Below are positions 1 to 9,000 of a DNA stretch of 37,517 nucleotides, one piece after another. The stretch comes from Butyrivibrio sp. GTDB taxonomy: Bacteria > Bacillota > Clostridia > Lachnospirales > Lachnospiraceae. The notes under the pieces are model-generated. The model saw only the letters and a list, made by a program, of their open reading frames with translations. It was not told the origin of the DNA and made no database searches. The translations under genes and the position numbers were made by a program. Every line of letters begins with the position of its first letter. Position 1 is the first letter of the stretch. The DNA lies in contig JAFUYO010000002.1 in assembly GCA_017470505.1 (NCBI GenBank), positions 1-37,517 on the forward strand. The letters run 5' to 3'.

Positions 1-121
1 AACTGAACATTTTACGCAGAATGATTTTTCAAAGGCAAGGAAGAAAACGCAGACAATGCGGGCATTGTCGAGGCTTTCTGACGCAGCATTTGGGAAATCA
101 GGCAAGTAAAATGTTCAAGTT
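1..121. repeat. Imperfect palindromic intergenic element
   Basis: The outer arms gaacattttac (5-15) and gtaaaatgttc (106-116) are exact reverse complements. An inner perfect palindrome, gacaatgc (52-59) against gcattgtc (62-69), has the same centre, 60.5. The whole 5-116 block is therefore one long imperfect palindrome, and aact/agtt at the very ends adds a further bulged match. The two halves also contain a weaker direct repeat beginning acgcag (14 and 81). No coding sequence is visible. The element lies about 75 bp beyond the rho stop codon and may extend left of the window. It resembles a REP/MITE-type hairpin element; no transposase is present. Confidence 0.7.
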
Positions 122-195
122 ATTTCGCTACAGTTCCTAAGTTTTATCTGGACAAATCCTGTGCCACGACAAAAGATTTACAAATATCTTCCCTG

Positions 196-1701
196 TCAGA
201 AGCGAACCTGCTTTTCTACCGTGCGGACAAACTCCACATTGTTCCTCGTCTTGGAGAAGAGGTTTATGCACTGGTCCACTGCCTCGTCCGCCTTCATGCC
301 GTTGAAGCCCTTTCTCAGGCTGTTGATGGCTGAAAGCTCCTCTGCTGAAAGGAGAAGATCCTCTCTTCTTGTGCTGGACTTCGGTATATTGATCGCAGGG
401 AAGATCCTCTTTTCCTGGAGCTTCCTGTCGAGAACCATTTCCATGTTACCTGTTCCCTTGAACTCCTCGTAGATGACATCGTCCATCTTGGAGCCTGTCT
501 CTATAAGGGCTGTTGCGAGGATTGTGAGGCTTCCGCCCTCTCTCATGTTCCTGGCTGCACCGAAGAACCTCTTTGGCATGTGGAGCGCTGCCGGGTCAAG
601 ACCGCCGGAAAGTGTCCTTCCTGAAGGGGGAACAACGATGTTGTAAGCCCTTGTAAGTCTTGTGATCGAATCGAGGAGGATGACAACGTCCTTGCCGTGC
701 TCAACAAGTCTCTTCGCCCTCTCTATAACCATCTCCGCAACTCTCTTGTGGTGCTCAGGGAGCTCATCAAAGGTGGAGTAGATGACCTCTGCGTTGGGTC
801 CCTCAACCTCCTCCTTGATATCCGTAACTTCCTCAGGTCTCTCATCGATGAGGAGGATGATCAGGTGGATATCAGAGCTGTTCCTCAGGATAGACTTTGC
901 AACCTCCTTGAGAAGAGTTGTCTTACCAGCCTTGGGAGGAGATACGATCATACCTCTCTGTCCCTTGCCTATGGGGCTGATGAGATCCATGATCCTCATT
1001 GCTACCGAGCAGCCGGGCTGTTCGAGCTTAATCCTGCTGTTGGGGAAAATTGGTGTCATCTTCTCGAAATCCCATCTTCCCATTGCAACCTCGGGCTTGT
1101 ATCCGTTTATAGTATCAAGCCTTGAGAGAGCCGCAAACTTGTCTGTCTCCTTCTTGGCTCTGCATACACCTGTCAGGATATCACCCGTCTTCAGATTAAA
1201 TTTCCTGATAAGGCTCGGTGCTACATATACATCGTTCTCACCTGGCAGGTAATTCTCGCAGCGGATGAAGCCGTATCCGTCCTGCATAACCTCTAAGATG
1301 CCGTCAGCATCGTCTCCGTCAGCAACCTCTTCCTCAGCTCCGGGAACAGTATGTGACGAAGCTGCGCTCTTGTCATCACCTGCATCCGCTGCCTTTGCAG
1401 CATCAGCGCGTGATGTTCTTTTGCCGGCCCTGTCATCGGCAGAAGCCTGGGCGGTCTCTGAAGATGCTGCAGCGCTTCCCGTAGCCACAACAATCTTCTT
1501 CCTGCGCTGGGGAGCTTTTGTTTCAGCAGCCTCAGCCTTTTCTTCAGAAGCCTCACTCTTTCCTGATGACTCCTGCTCGTCAAGCCGGCACATGAGATCG
1601 ATGATCTCGGCCTTCTTCATTCCTGTGGCACCCTTGATGCCGCGTGACTTTGCGATCTCACGAAGATCCGCAATTTTCAGTGTTTCATATTTTTCTCTCA
1701 A
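196..1701 (-). CDS. rho: Transcription termination factor Rho
   Basis: Hexameric RNA-dependent ATPase and helicase that releases transcripts from RNA polymerase. Visible parts: an N-terminal Rho_N helical domain (about residues 5-43); a low-complexity Ala/Glu/Ser/Lys insert (about 45-133); the cold-shock-type RNA-binding domain (about 135-203, DGYGFIR core); then the RecA-like ATPase with Walker A PPKAGKTT (255-262), Walker B VILLDS (340-345) and the conserved GGLDPAALHMPKRFFGAARN block. At 501 residues it is longer than E. coli Rho (419), and the insert explains this. The start is TTG at 1701: AGGAG sits 6 nt upstream, whereas the nearby ATG is 1 nt from AGGAG and opens a two-codon frame. 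No T-run terminator is evident downstream; the palindromic element at 1-121 follows instead. Confidence 0.97.
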   Translation of the reverse strand: MREKYETLKIADLREIAKSRGIKGATGMKKAEIIDLMCRLDEQESSGKSEASEEKAEAAETKAPQRRKKIVVATGSAAASSETAQASADDRAGKRTSRADAAKAADAGDDKSAASSHTVPGAEEEVADGDDADGILEVMQDGYGFIRCENYLPGENDVYVAPSLIRKFNLKTGDILTGVCRAKKETDKFAALSRLDTINGYKPEVAMGRWDFEKMTPIFPNSRIKLEQPGCSVAMRIMDLISPIGKGQRGMIVSPPKAGKTTLLKEVAKSILRNSSDIHLIILLIDERPEEVTDIKEEVEGPNAEVIYSTFDELPEHHKRVAEMVIERAKRLVEHGKDVVILLDSITRLTRAYNIVVPPSGRTLSGGLDPAALHMPKRFFGAARNMREGGSLTILATALIETGSKMDDVIYEEFKGTGNMEMVLDRKLQEKRIFPAINIPKSSTRREDLLLSAEELSAINSLRKGFNGMKADEAVDQCINLFSKTRNNVEFVRTVEKQVRF

Positions 1702-1918
1702 AACATACTCCTATCTGTGCAAATAAATGCGCAATCAAAATAATTAGTTCAGCAATAAAATAAAATTTGTCCGGGAATTGTAAACAAACGATTGCATAAA
1801 AAATGCATTTGTTTAAAGAATCTATATTTCTGTTCCAAAAAAGAATGTACACCACTTCGAAAGAAAATGCAAGTACTTTTTTATAAATTAAAATTCAAAT
1901 GTAACTCTATTAGTACAT
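1702..1918 (-). promoter_or_regulatory. AT-rich rho leader region
   Basis: About 220 bp between the hflKC terminator and rho with no credible gene. It is very AT-rich and contains a small bulged hairpin around 1782-1816 (aaacaaa ... tttgttt enclosing gcat/atgc). A weak promoter candidate, TTGCAT-N17-TACATT on the minus strand, lies about 150 bp upstream of the rho start, which would give a long leader. Rho genes are commonly autoregulated through their leader, but nothing here proves that. Confidence 0.35.
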
Positions 1919-1961
1919 AAAAGCCCGTTAAGTCAATTGTTATCCAATTGGCTTAACAGGC
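1919..1961 (-). terminator. Rho-independent terminator of the hflKC operon
   Basis: A 17-bp stem (gcccgttaagtcaattg at 1923-1939 against caattggcttaacaggc at 1945-1961) has two G:U-type mismatches and a 5-nt loop. Read on the minus strand it is followed by TTTT. It starts 10 bp beyond the hflC stop. Confidence 0.85.
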
Positions 1962-1970
1962 CTGAATTTA

Positions 1971-2858
1971 TCAGTCAAAGTCACCCATCAGGATGCGGGC
2001 GATCTCGGAGTTTTTGTCGAGGACCAGCGTCTTGTCTCCGACGAGCGATGCCTTCAGCGCATCAAGTCCCCTTATATAGTTGTAAAAGTCGGCCTTCTCC
2101 TCGGTGTCATAGGCCTTTGAGAGTGTCTCCATATAGGCTGCCTCTCCCTCTGCCTCGAGAACTGCCGCACTCTTCTCAGCCTGAGCCTTTACGATTGCAA
2201 CCTGCTTGTCAGTCTGGTTGTGGATCTTCTGGGCCTCAGCTTCACCCTCAGCGGTGTAGGAGGCTGCAATGTTATTTCTCTCAGAGATCATTCTCTCGTA
2301 GACCGCCTGCTTGTTGTCATCAGGAAGGTCCAGCGCCTTTATCTGCGCCTGGATGATCGATATCCCGTAGCCTTCCATGTCAGAGTTGGCTTCCCCTGTG
2401 ATAAGGCCCGTCAGATACTCTCCCCTTGCCTCTATGACTTCGTCCTGGGTCATGGATGAGATGGCGTTCTTGGTCGCATTGTAGACCGACGCCTCAATCC
2501 TCTCCTCTGCCCTTGCGCTTAAAGCGTTCAGAGTCTGTACATACTTCCTGGGGTCCGAAACCCTCCAGAGAACATAGGTATCTGTTATCATCGACTTCTT
2601 GTCCTTGGTGATAACGTCAGACGAGGGGATGTCGTAGAGCACGATCCTGCCGCTTATTGTCTGCGTATCATCGACAAAAGGGACCTTGAAGTAGAGCCCC
2701 GGGTTCTGCTCAATTGAGATGATCTTGCCAAAGCGCCTCACCGTCACATACTCGTTCTGGTGGACAACATACAGCCCCGAACTGATAATCCCAAGGACAA
2801 TAACAATGAGAACTATGATAAGCGTTTTTAATAATCCTTTTTTCTTTTCCTGTACCAT
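1971..2858 (-). CDS. hflC: HflC-like SPFH/band-7 membrane protein
   Basis: Partner of HflK in the membrane-anchored SPFH complex that in other bacteria surrounds and modulates the FtsH protease. One N-terminal membrane helix (about residues 11-32, preceded by lysines) is followed by the band-7 domain (from VVHQNEYVTVRRFGKI) and a charged Ala/Glu/Lys coiled coil (about 205-250). Length 295 is normal for HflC. A perfect AGGAGG precedes the ATG. It lies 11 bp behind hflK in one transcript and is closed by the terminator at 1919-1961. ftsH is not in this window. HflK and HflC are told apart by gene order and by the shorter C-terminal tail here. Confidence 0.9.
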   Translation of the reverse strand: MVQEKKKGLLKTLIIVLIVIVLGIISSGLYVVHQNEYVTVRRFGKIISIEQNPGLYFKVPFVDDTQTISGRIVLYDIPSSDVITKDKKSMITDTYVLWRVSDPRKYVQTLNALSARAEERIEASVYNATKNAISSMTQDEVIEARGEYLTGLITGEANSDMEGYGISIIQAQIKALDLPDDNKQAVYERMISERNNIAASYTAEGEAEAQKIHNQTDKQVAIVKAQAEKSAAVLEAEGEAAYMETLSKAYDTEEKADFYNYIRGLDALKASLVGDKTLVLDKNSEIARILMGDFD

Positions 2859-2869
2859 ACTGCGCCTCC

Positions 2870-3817
2870 TTAGTTTCCAAAGTTCTCGAGCGGAAGAAGC
2901 TGCTGCGTGTTTCCGTCAGTGATTATGACCTTGAGATTTGGAAGCACATCCTCCATTGCCTCGTAAAAAAGACGCTTCTTCGTGATATACGGCTGCAGCC
3001 TGTACTGCTCGTACATCTCGTTAAACCTTGCAACCTGGCCCTCAGCCTCCGCAATCCTTGCTTCCTTGGCTGCCTCTGCATCCTGCAGTATCTTGTCAGC
3101 AGTTGCCTCTGCCTTGGGAAGCTCCTCGCTCTGGTACTTTTTGGCGTTGTTTACAGCTGTCTCCTTCCCCTGCTTGGCGGTCTCAACGGACTTAAACGCC
3201 TGTACGATCTCAGCTGTGGGCGGCTCGGCGTCCTGAACTGAGATGTTCACAACAGTGAGCCCTATGTTTTTCTCAGTGAGCTCGTTCTGCAGAGTCTCTT
3301 TTACCTCGGACTGGATCTGCCCCTTAGCCGTTGTAATTACATCGTCCACAGGGTAATTGACAACGGTATTTCTTATGCTGGAGAGAGCCATATTTTTCAT
3401 GATGAGCTCAGGGTCAGTTGAGTTGTAGTACACCGCAACGGGGTCGCTGACCTTGTACTCCAGATAAAAATCGATGTCGACAAAGTTAAAATCCGATGTG
3501 ATCATAACTCCCTCGTCATCAACGGTGATGTTCTGCCCGTTTTCTATCACGTACCCTATTCCGATGCCGTGGGTCGTCATGTCGACGAGATGAACGCTCT
3601 GAATAAAGGGAATCTTGAAATAGAGCCCCGCTGTGTCAACTCTCACAACCTTACCGAACATGGTCAGTATTGCCTGCTCCTGCTCCTTTACGGAGTAGTA
3701 GCTGCCATTAACAAATATAAGAGCCAGGATAACGATTACCGCAATTATAATCCCGGTCTTGAATTTTTTGAGGGGATTGGGACTCCCCCCTGGCATAAAC
3801 GTCTTAAAATCTTTCAT
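2870..3817 (-). CDS. hflK: HflK-like SPFH/band-7 membrane protein
   Basis: Companion of HflC. A short N-terminus with PGGSPNP is followed by one membrane helix (about residues 22-37), the band-7 core (YYSVKEQEQAILTMFGKV onward) and an Ala/Glu/Lys-rich coiled coil (about 215-270). At 315 residues it is shorter than E. coli HflK (419) and lacks the long Gly/Pro-rich N-terminal segment, as is usual in Firmicutes. An AGGAG site stands 5-6 nt before the ATG. The gap to the upstream purine permease is only 70 bp, so it probably shares the promoter at 5933-5961. Confidence 0.88.
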   Translation of the reverse strand: MKDFKTFMPGGSPNPLKKFKTGIIIAVIVILALIFVNGSYYSVKEQEQAILTMFGKVVRVDTAGLYFKIPFIQSVHLVDMTTHGIGIGYVIENGQNITVDDEGVMITSDFNFVDIDFYLEYKVSDPVAVYYNSTDPELIMKNMALSSIRNTVVNYPVDDVITTAKGQIQSEVKETLQNELTEKNIGLTVVNISVQDAEPPTAEIVQAFKSVETAKQGKETAVNNAKKYQSEELPKAEATADKILQDAEAAKEARIAEAEGQVARFNEMYEQYRLQPYITKKRLFYEAMEDVLPNLKVIITDGNTQQLLPLENFGN

Positions 3818-3887
3818 AAAAATCTCCTATCAGGATCATGATGCTACAGTTCCTTAGCAGTTTTTGTAACTCACACCACACCACCAT

Positions 3888-5237
3888 TTACTGGAAATTA
3901 CCGATAAGCGCAGCTATCCTTAACATGAACAGGGCAAAGATTCCCCACATGACAGGGCTTATATCTTTTACTTTCTTCGTGCAGACCTTCAGAATAACCC
4001 ATGCGATAACAGAGAACATGATACCTGCAGCGATCGAGTATGCAAGAGGCATCATTACGATTGCAAGATATGCCCCGATGGAATCAGCGATGTCTCCGTC
4101 AAATTTTATTTTGCCAAAGCTCATGAGCATCAGCATTCCCACATAAATAAGCGCCGGCGCCGTCGCAAATGAGGGGATGGCAAGAAATACCGGACTAAGA
4201 ACTAAAGATACAAGGAAAAAGCACCCTGTTGTAAATGCCGTTAAGCCTGTTCTTCCGCCTACTGCAACACCGGCACTCGACTCAACAAAGCTCGTTACCG
4301 TCGATGTCCCCAGGAGCGCTCCGCAGGTCGTTCCAACGGCGTCAGAAAGAAATACCGCCCCGACCCTCGGAAGGTTTCCTTCATCATCCAGAAGGTTTGC
4401 CTTTTCGGCAACGGCTACTACTGTCCCAACCGTGTCAAACAGGTCAAAATACAGGAAGCTGAATGTGATCGCCAAAAACTGTACAATATGCGATGCTGCC
4501 CAGCCGAAGTTCAGCTTGAACGCCGTATCAGCGATCGCCCCCAGCTGAAGTCCTCTCGAGAAATCAGGAAAGAGGCTGCCATCAGTGTAGATACCTGCAG
4601 CCTCCAGGACCATGCCGATTATCCAGGTGACTATGATACCGATGAGAACAGCGCCTGTAACATTGTAGTGAACAAGAACGGCTATTATGAAAAGCCCCAA
4701 AATAGCCAGTATCATGTTCAGGTTTGAAAAGTCTCCAAGCCCCACAATAGTGGCTTCATTTGACACGATTATGCCTGCGTCCTGCATTCCGATGAATGCG
4801 ATAAAAAGACCTATTCCTGCTGATATACCGTATTTGAGATTCTGAGGGATAGAATTGATCATCTTCTCCCTGACCTTAATAAATGACAGGATAATGAAGA
4901 TGACACCCTCCGCAAAGACCGCCGTCAGTGCAATTGTGAAGGCGTTTTCCACATCTGCAAGTTCTCCCAGACAGACCGTATAGGCAAAGTAAGCATTCAG
5001 CCCCAGCCCGGCCGAAAGACCGATCGGATAATTGGCAAGAAATGCCATGACGAAAGTGGCAATTGCCGATGCAAGTGCCGTAGCTACGAACACCCCGTTT
5101 GGATTCATAACTGTCCCCAGAATATTGGGGTTCACGGCGAGAATATACGCCATTGTCAGGAACGTCGTCGCACCGGCGACAATTTCTGTCCTTACGGTGG
5201 TGTTATGTTCCTTGAGCTTAAAAATTTTCTCCAACAT
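3888..5237 (-). CDS. NCS2-family (AzgA/PbuG-type) purine permease
   Basis: Polytopic membrane transporter of the nucleobase-cation symporter 2 superfamily, AzgA/PbuG branch, which takes up hypoxanthine, guanine or adenine. Support: 449 residues, about a dozen hydrophobic segments, and hallmark blocks such as TFLTMAYILAVNP near the N-terminus, LSAGLGLNAYFAYTVC, FLYFDLFDTVGT and LGTSTVTSFVESSAGVAVGGRTG. The exact purine cannot be read from the sequence. It lies between the CPBP protease gene (27 bp gap) and hflK. No purine riboswitch can fit in the short upstream gap. Confidence 0.92.
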   Translation of the reverse strand: MLEKIFKLKEHNTTVRTEIVAGATTFLTMAYILAVNPNILGTVMNPNGVFVATALASAIATFVMAFLANYPIGLSAGLGLNAYFAYTVCLGELADVENAFTIALTAVFAEGVIFIILSFIKVREKMINSIPQNLKYGISAGIGLFIAFIGMQDAGIIVSNEATIVGLGDFSNLNMILAILGLFIIAVLVHYNVTGAVLIGIIVTWIIGMVLEAAGIYTDGSLFPDFSRGLQLGAIADTAFKLNFGWAASHIVQFLAITFSFLYFDLFDTVGTVVAVAEKANLLDDEGNLPRVGAVFLSDAVGTTCGALLGTSTVTSFVESSAGVAVGGRTGLTAFTTGCFFLVSLVLSPVFLAIPSFATAPALIYVGMLMLMSFGKIKFDGDIADSIGAYLAIVMMPLAYSIAAGIMFSVIAWVILKVCTKKVKDISPVMWGIFALFMLRIAALIGNFQ

Positions 5238-5264
5238 ACCTTTTTCCTCTCTCCCCTAAAAAAA

Positions 5265-5897
5265 TCATCTGTTAAAGATTCTCGCGATAGTGTAAACCAC
5301 AGAGTAGATGTTGTCATAAAACTCAAAGAGAACGTGCGCCATCAGTGAAATATAGATGTTCCTCGTGGCGACGTATGCAATCGTGACAGGAAGCGCCATC
5401 AGCATCCACTCCGCTATCCCCAAAAGCCCGTGAGCGCGAGAAATGGCACATAATAAGAGACTAAGCGCGGTGAACGCCAGTACCTTTTTCCTGCTCCCGA
5501 ATTTGATGATTGCCTTTCTGAAAAAGAGCTCCTCAGCCACAGGCTTTATCACGATCATCATCAGAGCGTACACGATCGTCGGCAATAGTTCATTGTGATA
5601 TATGATCTGAACTGTTCCGTCCTTGACCCCGACAAATATATACGGTATGACCTGAACCTTTATATAGTTGGCCAGATACAGCCCTATAAAGGTCAGCGCC
5701 ACCGGTATCCAGAACGTCACGACCCGGTGCATATTTTTAAATAATTTCCTGAATGAGAACTGCTTGTAAAAATAATAAAAGTAGTACAACAGCCCCAGGT
5801 AAAACACAAAGAATAAATACAGTGTCTGCTTTGGCAAAAGAACTGTCGCAACAATAAAAACCAGCTCCCACAAAAACGGTATATATAAACGATTCAA
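5265..5897 (-). CDS. CPBP-family intramembrane metalloprotease
   Basis: Multipass membrane protein of the CPBP/Abi family (Rce1-like). Family motifs are present: EELFFRK (EExxxR, E121-E122 with R127 roughly, in the numbering used here), a histidine in RAHGLLG (about 156) and a second in MAHVLFEFYDN (about 188). The reading frame is open to an ATG at 5930, but TTG at 5897 is preferred: AGGAG lies 6 nt before it, and the promoter at 5933-5961 would start RNA at about 5926, downstream of that ATG. This gives 210 residues. It is the first gene of the presumed operon with the purine permease and hflKC. Its substrate is unknown; CPBP proteins serve in peptide maturation or self-immunity. Confidence 0.88.
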   Translation of the reverse strand: MNRLYIPFLWELVFIVATVLLPKQTLYLFFVFYLGLLYYFYYFYKQFSFRKLFKNMHRVVTFWIPVALTFIGLYLANYIKVQVIPYIFVGVKDGTVQIIYHNELLPTIVYALMMIVIKPVAEELFFRKAIIKFGSRKKVLAFTALSLLLCAISRAHGLLGIAEWMLMALPVTIAYVATRNIYISLMAHVLFEFYDNIYSVVYTIARIFNR

Positions 5898-5932
5898 AAT
5901 AATCTCCTCACAGTCATAACAAAACCTCATAT

Positions 5933-5961
5933 ATTATATATTCGCGCACCAACTCGGTCAA
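5933..5961 (-). promoter_or_regulatory. Sigma-A promoter of the CPBP-permease-hflKC operon
   Basis: On the minus strand TTGACC (5956-5961) and TATAAT (5933-5938) are separated by exactly 17 bp. The predicted transcription start is near 5926, giving a leader of about 30 nt before the TTG start at 5897. The -35 is part of a small inverted repeat (cggtc aa gaccg). Confidence 0.85.
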
Positions 5962-5975
5962 GACCGTGATTTATA

Positions 5976-5999
5976 CGTTCCCTTATTCGTTCCCTTATT
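5976..5999. repeat. Two tandem 12-bp repeats
   Basis: cgttcccttatt occurs twice in direct succession (5976-5987 and 5988-5999), just upstream of the CPBP promoter and just downstream of the giant-gene terminator. Its role is unknown; a binding site or slippage product is possible. Confidence 0.7.
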
Positions 6000-6006
6000 G
6001 CAATGA

Positions 6007-6035
6007 GTCCGTCTGCAAAACTATTGCAGACGGAC
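6007..6035. terminator. Second hairpin behind the giant gene
   Basis: A perfect 12-bp stem, gtccgtctgcaa (6007-6018) against ttgcagacggac (6024-6035), has a 5-nt loop. It lies directly beyond the T-tract terminator of the giant gene. On the minus strand it is not followed by a good T-run, so it may be a backup terminator, an RNA-stabilising structure or a remnant of a repeat. Confidence 0.5.
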
Positions 6036-6043
6036 GGACTGCC

Positions 6044-6072
6044 AAAAAGGGACGACTCTTTTGAGCCGTCCC
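6044..6072 (-). terminator. Rho-independent terminator of the giant-protein operon
   Basis: gggacgactc (6049-6058) pairs with gagccgtccc (6063-6072) around a TTTT/AAAA loop with one G:U-type mismatch. On the minus strand it is followed by TTTTT (plus-strand aaaaa at 6044-6048). It begins 22 bp beyond the stop codon at 6095. Confidence 0.88.
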
Positions 6073-6094
6073 CATTTGCTGTGATTTTGTTGTT

Positions 6095-9000
6095 TTATCG
6101 CACGTCTGTGCCCATGAGCTTATCAAATACCTTCTGAGCGCTTGCGTTGTCCTGCTTGCCGATGCAGTCCTTACATCCGATTGCTGCAAGAAGGAGCGAT
6201 GCTCTTATGTACTGTGAAGGGCTTGTGCAGAACGGGCTTGCGGCCTGCATAAGTGTCTCAACAATGTTCCAGCCGACATAGTTCGCCTCCTCTGTGAAGG
6301 TTCTGAAGCCGTATGCTCTTCTGAAGAGCTCTCTGTTGCTCAGCTTATTCATGAACTCTGTCTCTGACTTCCTGATCGAAGAATCCGGGAGAATCTCTCT
6401 TGTTCCTTTGTTTTCTCTCAGGCTCTGGTCAGCCATGATCTTGTCGATGTTCTCACCCCTGAGGGCCTGGATCTCTTTGCCGAGAGGTCCGTTGTCTGCA
6501 AAGTACTTGTCCATAAGTATCTTGTCGCCGCATACGCTGGTTATGAACTTGGCGATCTGAATAGTCTCAGAAATGGCAATTCTGATACCGCCTACAAAGG
6601 CATCTGTAAGGGCCTGTATACCAATGCTGCTGCCTGAGAGAACGTTTATGCAGTTGCCTGCAACCTCAACGATATCTCTTGCATTTGCACTCCTGGTTGC
6701 CGCAGTTGAAACCTCACCGAGAATGAACTCCGTCCTGATCTTGTTGCCCTCTGCAATTTCCTTCTGTGCCTGTGTCTGGCGGGCAGCTGCCTCCTGACGT
6801 TTTTCCTTGTCATCATTCTTGTTCTCTTCAAACTGCTTCTCTGACACTCCGACATTAACGAGGTTCTCAGCATCAGTTACAATGTTGCGTATGCTTGCCA
6901 GACCTGACGTAGCCTGTGTAACAACTTCGCCTACTACACCACTTACGGAAGCGAATCCCTTAGCCTTTTCAACTACCATCTTAAGAGTAGATGAAGCGCT
7001 GTTAATGCTGGTTCCGCCTATTCCTGCATATCCGAGTAAATCGGTTGTCATATCTCTGCTCACACCGGGAGTTACAATGCGGTTCCTCAGCATCTTGTTC
7101 TTCATCTCAGGTCCGACGCACATATGCAGCACTCTCTGGCCAAAGCCGTATCCGATAGCATTCTCTATCTCGGCCCTTGTCCTTCTGCCGAGGAATCTTG
7201 TTGCTCTCCAGCCTGAGCGGTACATATTCTTTCTCATGTACTGATAGTTGTACATGAAACGTCCGTACTTGTTGATATCACCTGCTGAGCGGTAGCTCTC
7301 TGCGTTTCCAAGAAGGATCTTTCTCTCCTCCTCAGTCCTCTTTGCGAACTTGATGGCATTTCCAAAGAGCTCCCAGTCAATGGCTGTGCTTCTTCCGCCT
7401 ACATAGAACCAGTTGAATACCTTCTTTCCTACCATCATCTCTGAGAAGTTCTTGACTTTCTTGACGTTTCTTGCATCAGAGATCTGGGTTGAGCACAGGC
7501 TCTCGAGAGCTGCTCTCACATCGTACTGGTTGGTTGCAAGGATGTTCTTTGCTCCAGGTACGCTCAGATGATCAATGTAGTAATCTGCCAGCTTATCTCT
7601 GCCCTTCTCATTGACATATTTGTTGTCATACTGTCCAATAGATCCTCTGAAAGTACCTTCTGTTGATACATCAAGGACATCCCTGTTCCTTAAGGCATGA
7701 ATTACGAGCATCTGCTCATTCTGTGACATTCCTGCAAATGCCGAGATAAGAGGAAGAGCCGTTTCAGCATTCTTCTTGGCCTCTCTGCTTAAGATGTCAT
7801 TGAAGTAATCCATGTGGTTGGTGATATCTTTTTCACCCTTTGCCCCGTCCCTGAACTTGGTTTCAATCTCTATGGCAAGTTCTCTGGCAGCACCATTAGG
7901 CGATTCAGGCCTCTTGGTGTGCTCGGCAGTCTGCCTGGACATCTGGATCCTTAAGTTCTCTGTCTCGATCTCATCGACAAGCGTCATGGCTCTCTCAAGC
8001 ATCTTCCAGTCGATCTTGGTCTTACGCTCAAGTGCACCCTTCGCAAAGGCGCTCTCTGTGATACTCGTCTTGCTCAGGTCAATGTCGTCTCGAAGCTGAT
8101 ACCCGAAAAGACACTCAGCAGCCTTGTCATACATATCATTAGAAACCGATCTGTTGATCTTGGCTATGAATTTCTGATCCATTCCGTCAGCGTTCAGAAG
8201 TGAGTTCACAAGTACATCACGTCTGTCCTGGTTAACAAAAGGAACATTTCCAAGCAGGAATGCATCCCAAAGTCCGGGTACTGATGAGTAATCAACTGCT
8301 GTTCTGTCCTGAAGTACATGGAGGAGCATATACATCTTGGTATCATTGTAAACGCTGAATTTCTTTACGATATCCTTGATGCTCTCATCCTTCTGAAGAT
8401 CAGAATCTGCCATCTTCGTGAAGAATTCCTTAAAGGTCTTGGCTCCGTAGTACTCCTTTTTGTTGAGTGCTGCTTCGCAGTCAGCATTCTCAGCAGTCAT
8501 CTTGGTCAGGCCTCTGCCAAGACGCCCTGTGAGCCTGCCATCCGAGAGTTTCTCGAAATCCTTGGGCCTCAGCTGAATTCTCTTAAGGGTACAGAACTGG
8601 GCATACTTATATGCATTATCGAACATTGTCCTGGAAACCCGCCTGAAGCCGCTCTTCTTGTCGGTCTTCATCAGTCTCCTCAGGGCAAGGTTGTAATCGA
8701 TCTGAGGCTCAAAATCCTGCTCATAGAGATAAGCCGCGATCTGCTCCTGTGTCTTGAGCTCCTTCTCCTGATCTTTCCTCTGATCTTTTAGAACCTGATT
8801 TGATGCAAGTCCCTCACCGGCAGTAATTGCGATATCCGGGAATGTAAGAGCCATCGCGAATATCTTCTGCTCATCGCGGGTCAGACTGTTATACATCTTG
8901 ATGAGCTCTTTGTCATTGGTATTTGAGATTTCTTTCTCAATATCAGCCCTTGTAGCCTGCTCAGTGCTGTAAGCCTTCTCCTGAGCCGAGAGTGACTTGT

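Noticed and set aside
127-138. Shared 12-mer gctacagttcct at 127-138 and 3843-3854 as a repeat family
   Set aside because: The match is short and its flanks differ; it could be chance or a remnant, and two copies do not establish a family.
782-1252. 156-residue plus-strand open frame inside rho
   Set aside because: Antisense shadow of the Rho ATPase domain; the minus frame explains the sequence fully.
5238-5264. Purine riboswitch before the NCS2 permease
   Set aside because: The gap to the upstream gene is 27 bp, too short for an aptamer of about 70 nt, and no conserved loops are visible.
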